Origin: Zychaea mexicana
Lineage: Eukaryota > Mucoromycota > Mucoromycetes > Mucorales > Lichtheimiaceae
Reading direction: 5' to 3'
Length of the DNA: 64,000 nucleotides
Assembly: GCF_025766255.1 (NCBI RefSeq)
Contig: NW_026516780.1
Span: forward strand, 62,001-126,000
Each line of letters begins with the position of its first letter. Within the stretch, counting starts at the first letter, position 1. Both the position numbers and the translations under genes were made by a program. The notes below the pieces were generated by a model. That model was not told the DNA's origin. It saw only the letters and a program-made list of their open reading frames with translations, and did not search any database. Shown one piece after another: positions 23,988 through 35,504 of this stretch.

Positions 23988-24489
23988 ACGGGCATAGTCT
24001 TCTCTCTCTCTCTCTCTCTTCCTTTTTTTATATCTCATTGCCCAACCCCCCTTTGTCATACCAATGTCTTTTACAACACACACGCACAGTCCCACACACA
24101 TTCCTGCCTATTTCCTCTTTCTTGTTTGTACAAGTTTTTCCAAATCCCAAATAAAAAGTGATATCCTCTAACTAACCCGCACCTCGCCATTGAAAAGCTA
24201 ATCTGGATCTGTCAATTCGATTGCTATTTGTAGGTGTGTGCGTGCGTGTGAATAATCTTTTCATATATTTTTTTTCTAATTATAAAAAAAAAAGCTTGAG
24301 AGAAAGAGTTGTGGAATGTACATGCGATGAAAAAAAAAGAGAGACTTATCTATATAGAAGAAAAGAAAAAAAAGAGGGGGTGGCTGTTCTCCAACGATAA
24401 CAAACAACAACAACAACAGGTCTATATTGGACTTATTGTTCTTGTTGATGTTGTATAACTTTTTTTGTTGTAAATGATGGATTTTTTCT
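23988..24489. other. Convergent intergenic: RhoGDI and bL12m 3' flanks
   Basis: This is the 3' UTR space of two convergent genes. It contains a CT microsatellite at about 24000-24018 and several A or T homopolymers, with nothing coding. Confidence 0.5.
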
Positions 24490-25385
24490 TTACTCCAATT
24501 GAACAGTGGCACCAAGAGCTTCAAGGGCCTTCTTCAACTTCTCGGCTTCTTCCTTGGGCACAGTTTCCTTCAGCACCTTTGGTACGCTCTCGACAAACTT
24601 CTTGGCATCTACCAAGCTTAAACCAGCCAAGTTCTTGACCTCACGGATCACCTTGGCCTTTGCACTTGCATCCACCTTTTCAATCTTGACATTGAACTCG
24701 GTCTTTTCAGCAGGCTTCTCCTCCTCAGCTGGTGCAGCAGCAGCACCACCAGCAGGCATACCACCCATAGGCATACCGACGGGCATGGCAATGTCTTGGA
24801 TGTTTAAGCGCGTCTGAACAATATACATATAACATTTTGTATTTAGTTATCTCCAGATACACTTACAACATTCAAAGGAGACAGTGTATTCCTGTCATTT
24901 CCCCCCCCACCACCCGCCCGTTTTCCAATTACCTTCAACTGCGAGACCAATTCAGAAGTCTGCAACAAAGTCAGGGTCTCGATTTGATCGACAATGTTTG
25001 CGATTTTGGGGTCGACGGCGGCGGCAGAGCCAGGGGTGGGCAAAGGTTGTTCACCACCCTCGGTAGCATAGCAGCGTCGTGCAAAGGCAGTGGCACAAAC
25101 ACTAAAACATTAATTCATTAATATTGAAGAATGAGTCTTTTTTGCTACATTGTTGGGTAGTGCCGTTTTGTTGTTGTTGTTGTTGTATTCTAAATGAGAG
25201 CTGTCATACCGAGCGGTTTGGCGGGTGGTGGCGTGGGCAGTTGTGCGCGTCAACAAGGAGGAAGAAAACCGAAGCTAAAAAGAAAAATAACGTTGACATG
25301 GTTTTTTAGTTTGGCTTTACATGAAAACATTCTCGTTTTCCTCTCTCTGTGAAATGTATCCTCCCTGTCTCTTTTCTCGTACCAT
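24490..25385 (-). CDS. Mitochondrial ribosomal protein bL12m (L7/L12)
   Basis: Four exons: 25385-25383 (the ATG alone), 25274-25210, 25101-24933 and 24813-24490, coding 186 residues. The presequence [20 protein letters not shown] is Arg/Ser/Thr-rich with no acidic residues. After the probable cleavage near RRCYATEGG comes the dimerisation domain ([20 protein letters not shown]), an Ala/Gly/Met hinge, and the C-terminal L7/L12 fold ([60 protein letters not shown]). bL12 forms the flexible stalk of the large mitoribosomal subunit that recruits translational GTPases. The start is inferred: only ATG|GTACGA splicing to CTT CGG opens the presequence frame, since direct reading hits a stop. The one-codon first exon needs transcript support. 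Confidence 0.88.
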
Positions 25386-25804
25386 TTTGTTGTATAAAAA
25401 AATAAGTTGGAGTGGGTCAAAGAGGAAAGGGCGGAACTCGATTATTTTGGTGTTGTAAACAGCACCTTGACAGGAGAGAGGACCGTCACGCTAAATCAAC
25501 AGCCACCAACATAACACACACCTTTTCCGGATTTGAGCGGGAAATTTTGTTGTCATGAGCACCACCCAAAATTTACCACCATGGTAAGTACGTTGCTATG
25601 CGCATTTGTTGCCATGGCAACTTTACCACAATTTATATACTTCTCACGCAAGCAGTCAATCCAGAGTGCTATAACCACTATCTACTTAAAAACGAAAGAC
25701 TCATTTCAATCTAAAACAACGCGGAGAAGTTTGTGATATTTGTAATATTGTTATCGTGTGATATCCATGACAAAAGAACAACAGCAATGATAGTTAGGTT
25801 ATAT
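25386..25804. other. Intergenic: bL12m promoter and NOT3 3' flank
   Basis: No gene is supported. On the plus strand an ATG at 25556 followed after 29 bp by a GTAAGT looks like a tiny first exon, but nothing recognisable follows and NOT3 lies antisense downstream. Confidence 0.45.
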
Positions 25805-28800
25805 TTATGCTTCTTCGAGATAACGGTACTCGAATCTATTCGACCAAAGAAAAGTAACATACATAGTTTTTTTTAGCAAAAAAAAAACGCCTTTATAGAT
25901 ATGTGTCTCTTGATGTTATAAACCACACACAACAATAAACTCACCTAAACTCGGTCTTCTTGCGTTGACACCATGCTCCCTCGTAATCAAAGTAGATATA
26001 AGTTCCTTGCTCATAATCATCCGTGATTACCTTTGGTTCTTCATGTCGTTGGAACCAAGTGAGATACTTTTTGTGGAATCGCCATGATTGTTTTTTCAAC
26101 TCTTTTGCTGCTAGATACCTAAAAAGATACAAATAGCCCCGAACCAATAAATAATTCATGATCGTCAAAGATGACAAAGAAGGTTACTTACTGTTGATAA
26201 GTGCCTTGCTGGTAGTAGAAAATGAAAAACAATGCATCCATATCGAATTTTTCGAATAATGCTGGATTGTCAAACATGGGTAATGGCTGTTGAGGATAAT
26301 AGCTTGGGGTCGGATAGGGTGTTCTTGGCTGATATATTTTCGGTCGTTCAGAATCAATCAGATCAGGTACATGTTGTAAACTTGCGTCCAACATTTGATG
26401 GGTGTATAACATGTCGCCCTTATCCGTTCCTTTTTTTTTATTTTCAAGCAATATTCATGTCAGCATCCATGTCGACAAAAAAAATTGGAGTGCTCTTTCT
26501 CACCTTTCGCTTTGACCGCTTCAAAGGCTGGTGCCAGATCAGCAAGAGATGCCGGTAATCGCGAATCATTCATATCTGCTGAGACTTGTTGTTGTTGATT
26601 GGAAGCAGCACCAGGTGGTGACTAATGAAATAACCCAATCATTGAGTTATCTACAACTCTTGTTTGCCCCACCACCCTCCTCTTTTCAACTTTATATTTT
26701 TAGAGAAAATTCATACCGTCTTGCCAGGATACTGTGAAGCCAACAGCGATTGTGCACCGGGCACACTCTGCTGTTCCACTGGTGACTGTAACCGAGGATG
26801 TTGTTTTGTTGCATCAGAGGATGAAGTCCCGCTTTGTTTGGATTGATCAATGATTTTGGGAGGTTCAGCCCAGGCGTTCTCTATTGGTTTTTCATGTGCT
26901 GCTTGGGCAGCAACAACTTTAATAGGGAACCCTTTTTTTAATATACAAACCGTCCCTTATCCAATCATACCTTCGCTCTTCTTTGATGATAACGGATTTT
27001 CCTGTGATGATAAAGAAGTTGTAGCACCAGCAGCCGCTGCTTGTGCATATTTCAATCCTGAAGATAATGGTGCAGTACTGCTTTCGATAGATTTGCTGGT
27101 ACTTGATGGCGTTTTTAGTGGGCTAGTTGAAGGTTTAGCTATATGTTTTGATATGCCGAAAAAGAAAAACAGTTAGTAAAATCTACCAGTATGTATCACA
27201 CACTGCTCTCTCAATTCGTACCTTCTTCAACCGATGATGATGCAAGGGAAGAATCTTCTGTTGATGGTTATCAAGCACGATGAGTACACTAGCTTTATTT
27301 TTTGCTTGATAGCCTTCATAAACAAAACCACTTACTTGTTGCTTTTGGACTCTGTAGTTTATGTGCGCGTAATGATGAAGATGGAGAAAATGCCTAATGT
27401 GTATATAAAATATGCTTAGCATTTGGTATAAAACAAAGCAATGAAAAATGACTACTTTCAACTGTTTCTTACCTCTTCTTCTCTTTCCTTTTCTTTTTCC
27501 TTTTCTTCCTTCTTCTCCTTTTCTTTATTTGCTCGTCTAGATAAAGGCTTTTCTTCCTCCTTTTGTTCTAATGCTGCGTCCGCTTTTTTTTTAAAAAAAA
27601 ACGAGAGGGAGAGAGAAGGGGGGGGAAGAGAAGAGTTAGTAAAAGATAATATTTATAAAAACATGAGTGAGCAACGAACACACCTTCATGTTGTGCAACA
27701 TAATCGTCCATACCAATAGCATATTGTTCCTCTTCCTCTTCGAGATTCAAATCATCGTAGACAAATTCGTCTTCTTCAAAATCCGGTTCCTGAGAAAAGA
27801 AAAGAGCAGCATAACTGACGTGAGAGGATGCTTCTGCAGAAGATAGGGTGTGGATTATTTGGGAGGGTTTATATACCTGATTACATTCAATATAATACTG
27901 GATGTTGTCTTTGATAGCGATAACCTTTTTCAAAATGAAAAGGAAATCAATAGTTAATATGTGATAACCAGAGATGGGAGAGAGTCTATAACGCGTTTGT
28001 AAAAAACCTAGCCTCCCTTTCCTGGTCGATAGATTGTATATTACCTTATCTGTTGCAAGATGATCATTTTCTAGCAGTCGCAGAACCAATTCTAACCGAT
28101 TGATATGCCACTTGTTCCGTTCAAAAAGATGTTCCAGTTCACCGATTCGTTCCTGCTTAGCATGATCTCTTTTGCCACGTTTTGTAGTGCCTTGCAACGT
28201 CTCGAGCTCTGCCTCTGCCGTTTCAATCTGCCTTGAAAGTTCATCGACCGTAGTAGTAATCCAATCGCACGTGTCTAGCTTTTCTTTTTCTCTTGGGTCC
28301 ATCTTTTCCTTTTGTAAAAGACCTTCTTTGGAATAGGCTTTGGTTTTCATTTCTTTTTCAATTGCCTTGAATCGTTCCATTTGGGATTCAATCAGTTTTC
28401 GGTTGTCCAACAATGACCGTTTGTCTTTAATTTCATTCGACGAGAGCCATGTCTTGATTTGATCACGTAACCGTTGTAGCTTTTTAATCTCCTTTTTGAG
28501 GTCTTGTTCGTATTTCTCTTTTTGATTCGTATTGTTCGTTGACTGGATCTTGTCGAATATCGTCTCAAACGTTTCGACGCCTTCGCTCACTTTTTTCAGT
28601 ACCCGGTCAATCTCGGCTATAGATAGATATTGGTGATTTCCATAGAGAGAGAGGTTACGAAGGATGAATTGGGAAGGAAGGAATATCAGTTTTTTTTTTT
28701 GAATTCAACGTTTTGAACAGCAACAGATTAAAAAAGCATAATATATCAACACTCGTCAATGTTGAAGATTCCTTCTTTTTGGAACGAAAGACGCGGTATA

Positions 28801-28877
28801 TTGAACAAGATGTCGCAATAGGAGAGACAAATAAAAAAGTGTTGTTTCAACTCACTCTGCAACTTTTTCATTGACAT
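25805..28877 (-). CDS. CCR4-NOT complex subunit NOT3/NOT5
   Basis: Thirteen exons in coding order: 28877-28856, 28616-28045, 27924-27877, 27789-27684, 27582-27473, 27393-27336, 27257-27222, 27138-26971, 26916-26717, 26621-26504, 26429-26192, 26118-25945 and 25835-25805, coding 626 residues. CCR4-NOT shortens mRNA poly(A) tails and links to translation. The N-terminal Not3 coiled coil is obvious ([59 protein letters not shown]), followed by the [13 protein letters not shown] acidic motif and a long disordered Ser/Lys/Ala-rich linker. The C-terminal NOT box follows: [60 protein letters not shown] and FEYRYLEEA. Phases close at every junction. Confidence 0.95.
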
Positions 28878-30343
28878 TGCGAATTATTTCTTTTTTGTTT
28901 CCGAAAAAAAGAGAGGAGAAGAAGAAGGGAAAAGCTGGATTGGGAAAGCAGGGCCTATAGAAAACGCCTCTCTAAATTGTATAGGCTCACGTGACTACGT
29001 CAAGAACAATCACCATCATCCTTTATTTAGAACCATCTCGAACAAAAGACCACATGTTAGCATGTAATATATTACATGATTTATAAAACAACTATACACT
29101 TTATGACCTCTTAGGTTGATTATTAGATGATTTCTGTAGCTCAGTGCTTAGGAATTTCCTTTACTACTACTTGTGATGTATGTTTTGCATTAGTTATCGT
29201 CAGAAGAGATTGTGTCTCAAAATCGGATTATGCTGCTGTTAATCAAAAGTGAAGAATAGCCTACCGACACTTCAGTGGTATAACTCATTGCTTGAGCAAT
29301 AAGCCTTGCTTTTGCTTGATTAAAGTGCTATATACAGAAAACGACTAGTAACAAAGAAAACAGTTTGACTTTTTAAGGACAATGCATACTTGTGCTTGTT
29401 GTTAGCCGATGATGGTTACAACAGGATGGGAAATTATAAGCGTCGTCAGCATCAAAGCTGCTGTTGTGGCCCATTACTGACAAATTGAGAACATTATTCT
29501 GAGTGCTCCCCCTCCCCTTGCTACTTCGGGAGCTCCTCGATGCTTTCGGGTTACTCCCAGAGTTACTACTACCCGACGATGTGCAACCATTGAACTACAT
29601 CCTGGACCATCGATTACATACACTCGCAGCTTTTCTCAATCCTCACTTCTTTCCCATCACAGGGTTTTTCTCAGTTGGGGTATCACTCATTTGTACATGC
29701 ATGCTCTCTCCCTGTAATTGTACCGTAAGGAAGAAGCGGCCAATACGCAAGATCACTAAGGCTTCCATAACACATTTGACTATATGCATTGTCAGATACT
29801 ATTTATTCATTACAGCAACAGTGACTGGCGTGAAACACACTGTATCAATAAATATCCGGAAGTTATAATACATGCTATGTGCCTAATTTGCCACTCACTA
29901 TTGGACAAGAATGGAAAACTTTCATGTGGAATATCTTAGAAATAAATGATGGTTTGAGAAGAAAAGACGACACGACGATTAATGCAGCAGTAGTTAAAGC
30001 ATGACGAGGAAGTATACACAATTAATTTACGTATCTCATGGAAAATGTGTATTAGAATGGAGAGTTTATATGTATGAAACCAGAGAAAGAGAGAGAGAGA
30101 GATATCTTTGGAATTTTTACGTTTGAATCTAATTGATAAGCTCGGTTTCAAGAACGAATGTTCTAGTATGTTATTACTAACGACTATACTACCAGTATTC
30201 TGTTCCTGCTGCTAGCGCTCACGTGACCTGACTCATGACGTAGTAAACCGATTCGCCGCTATAAACTTTTTTTTCGACAGGTTTATTTCTCTCTTTCCCT
30301 TTTTCTCTGTTTTTTTTTCTTCCAAACTAAATTGGAGCTACCA
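28878..30343. other. Intergenic between NOT3 and eRF3
   Basis: This is the divergent promoter region. A Ser/Asn-rich open frame on the minus strand near 29400-29600 has no start Met after an upstream stop and was not called. A TATAAA lies at about 30260, some 84 bp before the eRF3 start. No RNA gene was recognised. Confidence 0.5.
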
Positions 30344-32942
30344 ATGAGCCAGGACAACAACCTTTCCCAGGCCACATCGAAGCTGTCGTTGAATCCACAG
30401 GCATCGGAATGGAAGCCTAGCTTTACAGCCAAGGAATTCGTTCCTGGAGGTTTCTCTGCTCCAGCACCCGTTGCTGCTCCTGCGCCTGCACCAGCCGCCG
30501 CCGCCGCCGCCACTACTCCTGCTCCAGGTAATAATACACTTTACTTTAAAAAAAATATAAAATCCTTGTCAACAAGGCCCTTTACCAAATTGTATATTTC
30601 ATTGGAAAACTTGATATGCTCATCGTAATGTTGTTGCTGTCGCTTTTGCTTCAAAGCAGCCGCACCACGTGTTATGAAGCTTTCCACTGGATCTACTCCT
30701 GGTAGGACTAGTTTACATCATTGGATTTTATTTTTTTTTCTTCTATAGATCGATTTCCCCCTCTTTATTTTTTTGTTTTCTGTCTGATGTGACGGGGGAC
30801 GTTTTCGCCGGACGCTTGACAAAATGAACAACGACGACGAAACCCCGTTTAAACAACCTTTGAATTAAAAAGATAGATTGACTAACATAACTTGCCCTTT
30901 CCCTCCTTCTCTCCAATATCGTTGAAAACAGCAAAGAAGGCCGAGCCCGAGACGAAGGCAGAGCAACCCGTCAAGAAGGAACAACCTGCTGCTCCTGCTC
31001 CTGCCAAGAAGGCCGCCGAACCTAAACCAAAAGCCGCTGCTTCCAAGGCAGCAAAGAAGGATGCTGCTCAAGCTGCTGAAAAGGCTGCTGAAAAGGCCGA
31101 GGCTGTCAACAACGATATCCAAGCCATTGATGATGAAATTGTTCAGGATTTGTACGGCAAGGAACATCTTAATATTGTTTTCATGGGTCACGTCGGTAGG
31201 TCTCATGCCACATTTATTTTTGTGAGAAATAGAGGAGGAGGAGGAGGGGAGAGTTAGTAGTAGTAGTAGTAAGTAGATCAAACGGTATCATAGTGGTGGG
31301 TTTGAATTAATTGATCTATATGTATATATATACTATCAGATGCCGGCAAGTCTACCATGGGTGGTAACATTTTGTACTTGACTGGTATGGTTGATAAGCG
31401 TACCATGGATAAGTACGAAAAAGAAGCCAAGGATGCTGGTCGTGAATCGTGGTACCTTTCCTGGGTGATGGATACCGGTAACGAAGAAAGAGCAAAGGTA
31501 ATAGAGGGGGAATTCTTATGCTGCCAACATCAAATTGCGTGTGTATAATATATGGTGGATCTAAAACCAAATATCTCTGTGTCTTGATATTTACAACAGG
31601 GCAAAACCGTTGAATGTGGTCGCGCTTACTTTGAGACTGACAAGCGTCGTTACACTATCTTGGATGCTCCTGGTCACAAGAACTACGTGCCTAGCATGAT
31701 TACGGGTGCCTCGCAAGCCGATGTGGGTGTCATGGTCATTTCTGCCCGTAAGGGTGAATTCGAAACTGGTTTTGAACGTGGAGGTCAAACGCGTGAGCAT
31801 ACCATGTTGGCAAAGACTTCTGGTATCAACAAGATGATCATTGCTGTTAACAAGATGGATGATCCTACTGTCGAGTGGGATAAGGAACGGTAAGAAACGC
31901 ATTCTTAATTAGGCTATTTTAGTAGGGAGGTACATACTCTTCTTCCTAACTTTTCTTTTTCAAAATAGATATGACGAGATCTTGGGCAAGCTCACGCCCT
32001 TTTTGAAGCAAACTGGCTACAATCCCAAGACCGATGTCTACTTTATCCCATTAAGCGGCTACACTGGCGCTAACCTCAAGGATCGTTCCGACGCTTGCAC
32101 CTGGTACAACGGCCCTTCGCTTCTTGAATACCTCGATGACATGAAGACATTGGACAGAAAGTTCAATGCTCCTCTCATGTTGCCTGTTGCTGAAAAGTAC
32201 AAGGACATGGGTACCATCGTTGTTGGTAAGATCGAGTTTGGTCATATCAAGAAGAACCAGTCGATTATGCTCATGCCCAACAAGGTACCGTATTCTCCTG
32301 CTCAACAAGTGTCATTACTATGACTTGCAATAACTCATTCTTTGCTGATTCATACAGCATATCTGCGAAATCACCGCCATTTACAACGAGACTGAAGATG
32401 AAGTTGACCATGCTATTTGCGGTGATAACGTCCGTGTCCGTTTGAAGGGTGTTGAAGAAGATGTAAGTTTGAATGATCACACTTTGCTGTGTATATATAT
32501 GTTATATACGGTACATATAAAGAAAGCAAAAACTAATCAGTCTTTAAACAACTGTTAGGATGTGATGCCTGGTTTCTTGCTCTGCGACAAGAAGAAGCCT
32601 GTCCAAACATCGACGGTCTACGAAGCGCAGCTTGCCATTCTCGACCACAAGAACATTATCTGTGCTGGCTACACTGCAGTGATGCACGTCCACTCTGCGG
32701 TCGAAGAAATTACGATCAGCTCCTTGCTTCACCTGCTCGACAAGAAGACCGGTAGAAGATCCAAGCGTCCTCCTCAGTTTGTCAAGCAGGGCCAAAAGGT
32801 GATTGCTCGCATTGAGACGGCGGGTCCCATCTGTATCGAGACGTTTGAAGACTATCCTCAGTTGGGTCGTTTCACGCTCCGTGACGAAGGCAAGACAGTT
32901 GCGATCGGTAGAATTACAAAGGTCTTGGATCCAACGGTCTGA
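30344..32942 (+). CDS. SUP35: Eukaryotic peptide chain release factor 3 (eRF3/SUP35)
   Basis: Eight exons: 30344-30527, 30657-30701, 30932-31195, 31340-31497, 31600-31889, 31969-32284, 32358-32462 and 32559-32942, coding 581 residues. eRF3 is the GTPase that works with eRF1 at stop codons. The G domain shows GHVDAGKST, DAPGHKN and NKMD, with DKYEKEAKDAGRESWYLSWV and the EF1A-like domains 2 and 3 (HICEITAIYNETEDEV, GRFTLRDEGKTVAIGRI). The N-terminal about 160 residues replace yeast's Gln/Asn prion domain with a short head carrying FTAKEFVPGGFS, which resembles the PAM2 motif that binds poly(A)-binding protein, followed by Ala/Pro and Lys/Ala/Glu runs. Exons 1-3, which hold this low-complexity head, are separated by introns. 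The start is the ATG that directly precedes SQDNNLSQ. Confidence 0.96.
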
Positions 32943-33561
32943 CGGGCCGCTCGAACCCCTGCTCACGCGCACACCACCACCAAGGAAAAAACGAGTAGCA
33001 GGAGTTCAGCAGGAAAGGAAGACGGGGGGTGTTCGTCCTCCTTCACATAAGGATTAGAAATAAAAATCACACTATAAAAATAGCCCCCCCCCCTCCTTAT
33101 ATTTTCTGAGGAATTTCCTCTCTCTTTTTTTCTTCTCTCTTCTTCTCTCTCTCTCTCATTCCCCATCTTCTTTCTCGTATAAAAAATCCCTTTCCTTTTC
33201 TTTCTTTATATTAAAAAAACACAATGAACTTGATTCTTTTTTAGTTGCTGAATCTTCTCCCCCACATGCTGTTGCAAAGAAAATAAGATCAATTTGTCAA
33301 TAAAAAGTACCGATATTTATGACCCGGAACGTGCATGCTGTGCAAATGCACCCGATCGTTCAAATTTCCCTTTTCGGTGCAAAGTTGCCCTTTCCATTCT
33401 AGTTCCGCGCGCTTTACTTTCGATTTCTTTACCTTTACTGCTATTACTTACTACTACTACTACTACTATTGCCCTCACTCTCTCTCTCTCCAGAGTTGGG
33501 AAGAGTAAATTTACACACACATACGCACCTACTACCTACACACATAAGAAACGAAAACCTC
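32943..33561. other. Intergenic: eRF3 3' flank and Rab4 promoter
   Basis: CT-rich and poly-C tracts (about 33086-33160) and a TAC/ACT microsatellite at about 33450-33468. No gene seen. Confidence 0.5.
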
Positions 33562-34960
33562 ATGTTGGCCGATGCTTACGGTAAGAAAACAACGTGTCCC
33601 TTTTATTTTCTTTCCTACAAGCTGACAAAAACGGTCGTTCGAATTAGATTTCCTCTTAAAATTACTTCTCGTTGGCGATTCCGGCACGGGCAAGTAAGTA
33701 GTTGGCTATTTGAATTCTTGTAGGCGAGAGTGTTGCTTAGTGTTGGATAGAGAGGAATAGAGAGAAAGCTTCCATATAGATAACTCACAAACCCCCCTTT
33801 TTATACTACACCACAAAAAAAAAGATCATGTTTATTACACCATTTCTTAGAGAATCAATGTACGTCGAAACTAATAGCCTCGCTGTTGTGTCGATAAGTG
33901 GGACGCGGTCGTTGTTACAAAATGGTTTAATGAACGCAAAACCGTGTATTCTAGTCAAGAAGGATTCCGTCAACACTATAGGAATGGAATTTGGAACGCG
34001 AATCATACATTTAGCAGACAAGTCAATCAAGTTACAAATATGGGACACAGCTGGTCAAGTACGTTTGATGAAAAGTGTGTGTTTGTGTGTGATTGATGGT
34101 CTCAAAGTTGTGTCTAATATATGCTTTGCTTTTGTTCTTTAAAATTTCTATCCAGGAACGGTTTCGGTAAAGACAGTTTTCTCGATTTCCCATCAATGTA
34201 TAGAGAGGAAGCGAAGAAGACTCATCCACCTTTTGATGTGTGCGTGGCTTGGGAGGATATTTAGATCATTAACACGGAGCTATTTTCGAGGTGCTGCTGG
34301 TGCTTTAATTGTTTATGACATATGCAAGTAGGTATGGTGTTTTAGGTCAAGTGGAGAGAAAAAGGATGGGAGCGATCCGCGGTTTTATCTCATAATCTGC
34401 TATACAGTAGAGAGACGTTTTTGGGTGTCGATTCATGGCTAGCAGATGTTCGTTCGCATGCAAACCCGGAACTGGTGATTATATTAGTAGGGAACAAAAG
34501 CGATCGAGCAGATGAGCGAGAAGTATCTTATCTAGAAGCAAGTCGATATGCTCAAGACAATGGTAAATGTTGTTGTTGTTGTTATTTGGGTAACAAGTTA
34601 AAGGAGAGAGCGGGAATCCTTTTGCTAACTGAGGGGAGAGCGGTATGATTTTTCTTTTTGGTAGAGATGATGTTTTTAGAAGCCAGTGCACTTACTGGAG
34701 ATGCCGTCGAAGAAATGTTTTTCAAATGCGCTCGATCGATTCTAAGCAAAATCGAAATAGGTAATAATACCTCAAGTAGCTATCTTCTCATAGTATTTGC
34801 TTGCGTGTTATGTATCTTCTGACATAGGTTGAGATATCTTCTTTAAGGGCAAATCGATCCAGAGCGTAGTGGGAGTGGTGTACAATTTGGCGATTCAAGT
34901 TTAAGACGCATGACACAACGAACACGGACGAGGAAAAAAGAACGCTCTTGTTGTTTTTAG
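33562..34960 (+). CDS. Rab4-family small GTPase
   Basis: Nine exons: 33562-33580, 33648-33693, 33825-33859, 33955-34058, 34156-34166 (11 nt), 34265-34327, 34408-34562, 34665-34760 and 34848-34960, coding 213 residues. G-box motifs: GDSGTGKSCLL (P-loop), DTAGQERFR (G3), GNKSD (G4) and EASAL (G5). Features pointing to Rab4 rather than Rab11/Rab14 are [50 protein letters not shown] and [18 protein letters not shown]. Rab4 drives fast endosomal recycling. The C-terminus is Lys/Arg-rich and ends Ser-Cys-Cys-Phe, so geranylgeranylation would be on a CC-X type motif. Intron 3 is in frame with the flanking exons and hides an apparent long ORF; splicing at CAAT|GTACGT restores the conserved sequence. 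Confidence 0.93.
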
Positions 34961-35504
34961 TATATTGTATACACACAAACACACACACATGCATATTACA
35001 ACTACCTACGACTATATTACCACCGTCATTATCACCACTACCACCACCACTTACCACCTGCTTATTACCTACAACAACGACAACCACCATCTTCAATACA
35101 TACATACATATATATATATATGATAACAGGAAATGCAAGCAATATATTACATACCTTCTTTTTGTCTCTTTCTGTATATTTTATATGTTTATATGATATA
35201 TCATATATATTTATATATATATTTACTTATATAATTAGTAGTAATGGATTTCGTTTACAAATTGTACTATCTCATACAAAAGGTAGACAACAAACACAGA
35301 CATGTATTATCGTCGTCTGTCATTCACATGGGAAAAGAAGAAGAAAGAAGGGGAGGTACGAGGGCTAGTAAATGAGGGTGGTGCTATTGATTGGTAGTGA
35401 ATGAAGAAAAAGAAGGAACAGGAGGAGGGGTTGGTACGAGGTGAAGGAAGATAGAGGAGTGCTTTTTTTTAGGTTGTCCTTGTCATTGTTCGTCATTCGT
35501 CGTG
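34961..35504. other. Low-complexity convergent intergenic
   Basis: Contains CA repeats, CAC/TAC triplets and an AT-dinucleotide-rich tract (about 35106-35230), then a purine-rich stretch. Nothing coding. Confidence 0.55.

Noticed and set aside
25556..25590. Apparent plus-strand first exon (ATG followed by GTAAGT) between bL12m and NOT3
   Set aside because: No following exon with protein-like sequence was found before the antisense NOT3 gene. Probably chance.
29130..29170. D-arm-like TAGCTCAGTGCTTAGG, possible tRNA
   Set aside because: No acceptor stem, anticodon arm or GTTCRA T-arm at the right distance.
29503..29868. 121-codon plus-strand ORF before eRF3
   Set aside because: Leu/Pro-rich chance frame opposite a Ser-rich frame. 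No start or splice logic on either strand.
33834..34142. Long open frame across the Rab4 exon 3 to exon 4 interval
   Set aside because: The frame reads an intron: conserved Rab4 sequence is restored only by splicing 33859 to 33955.
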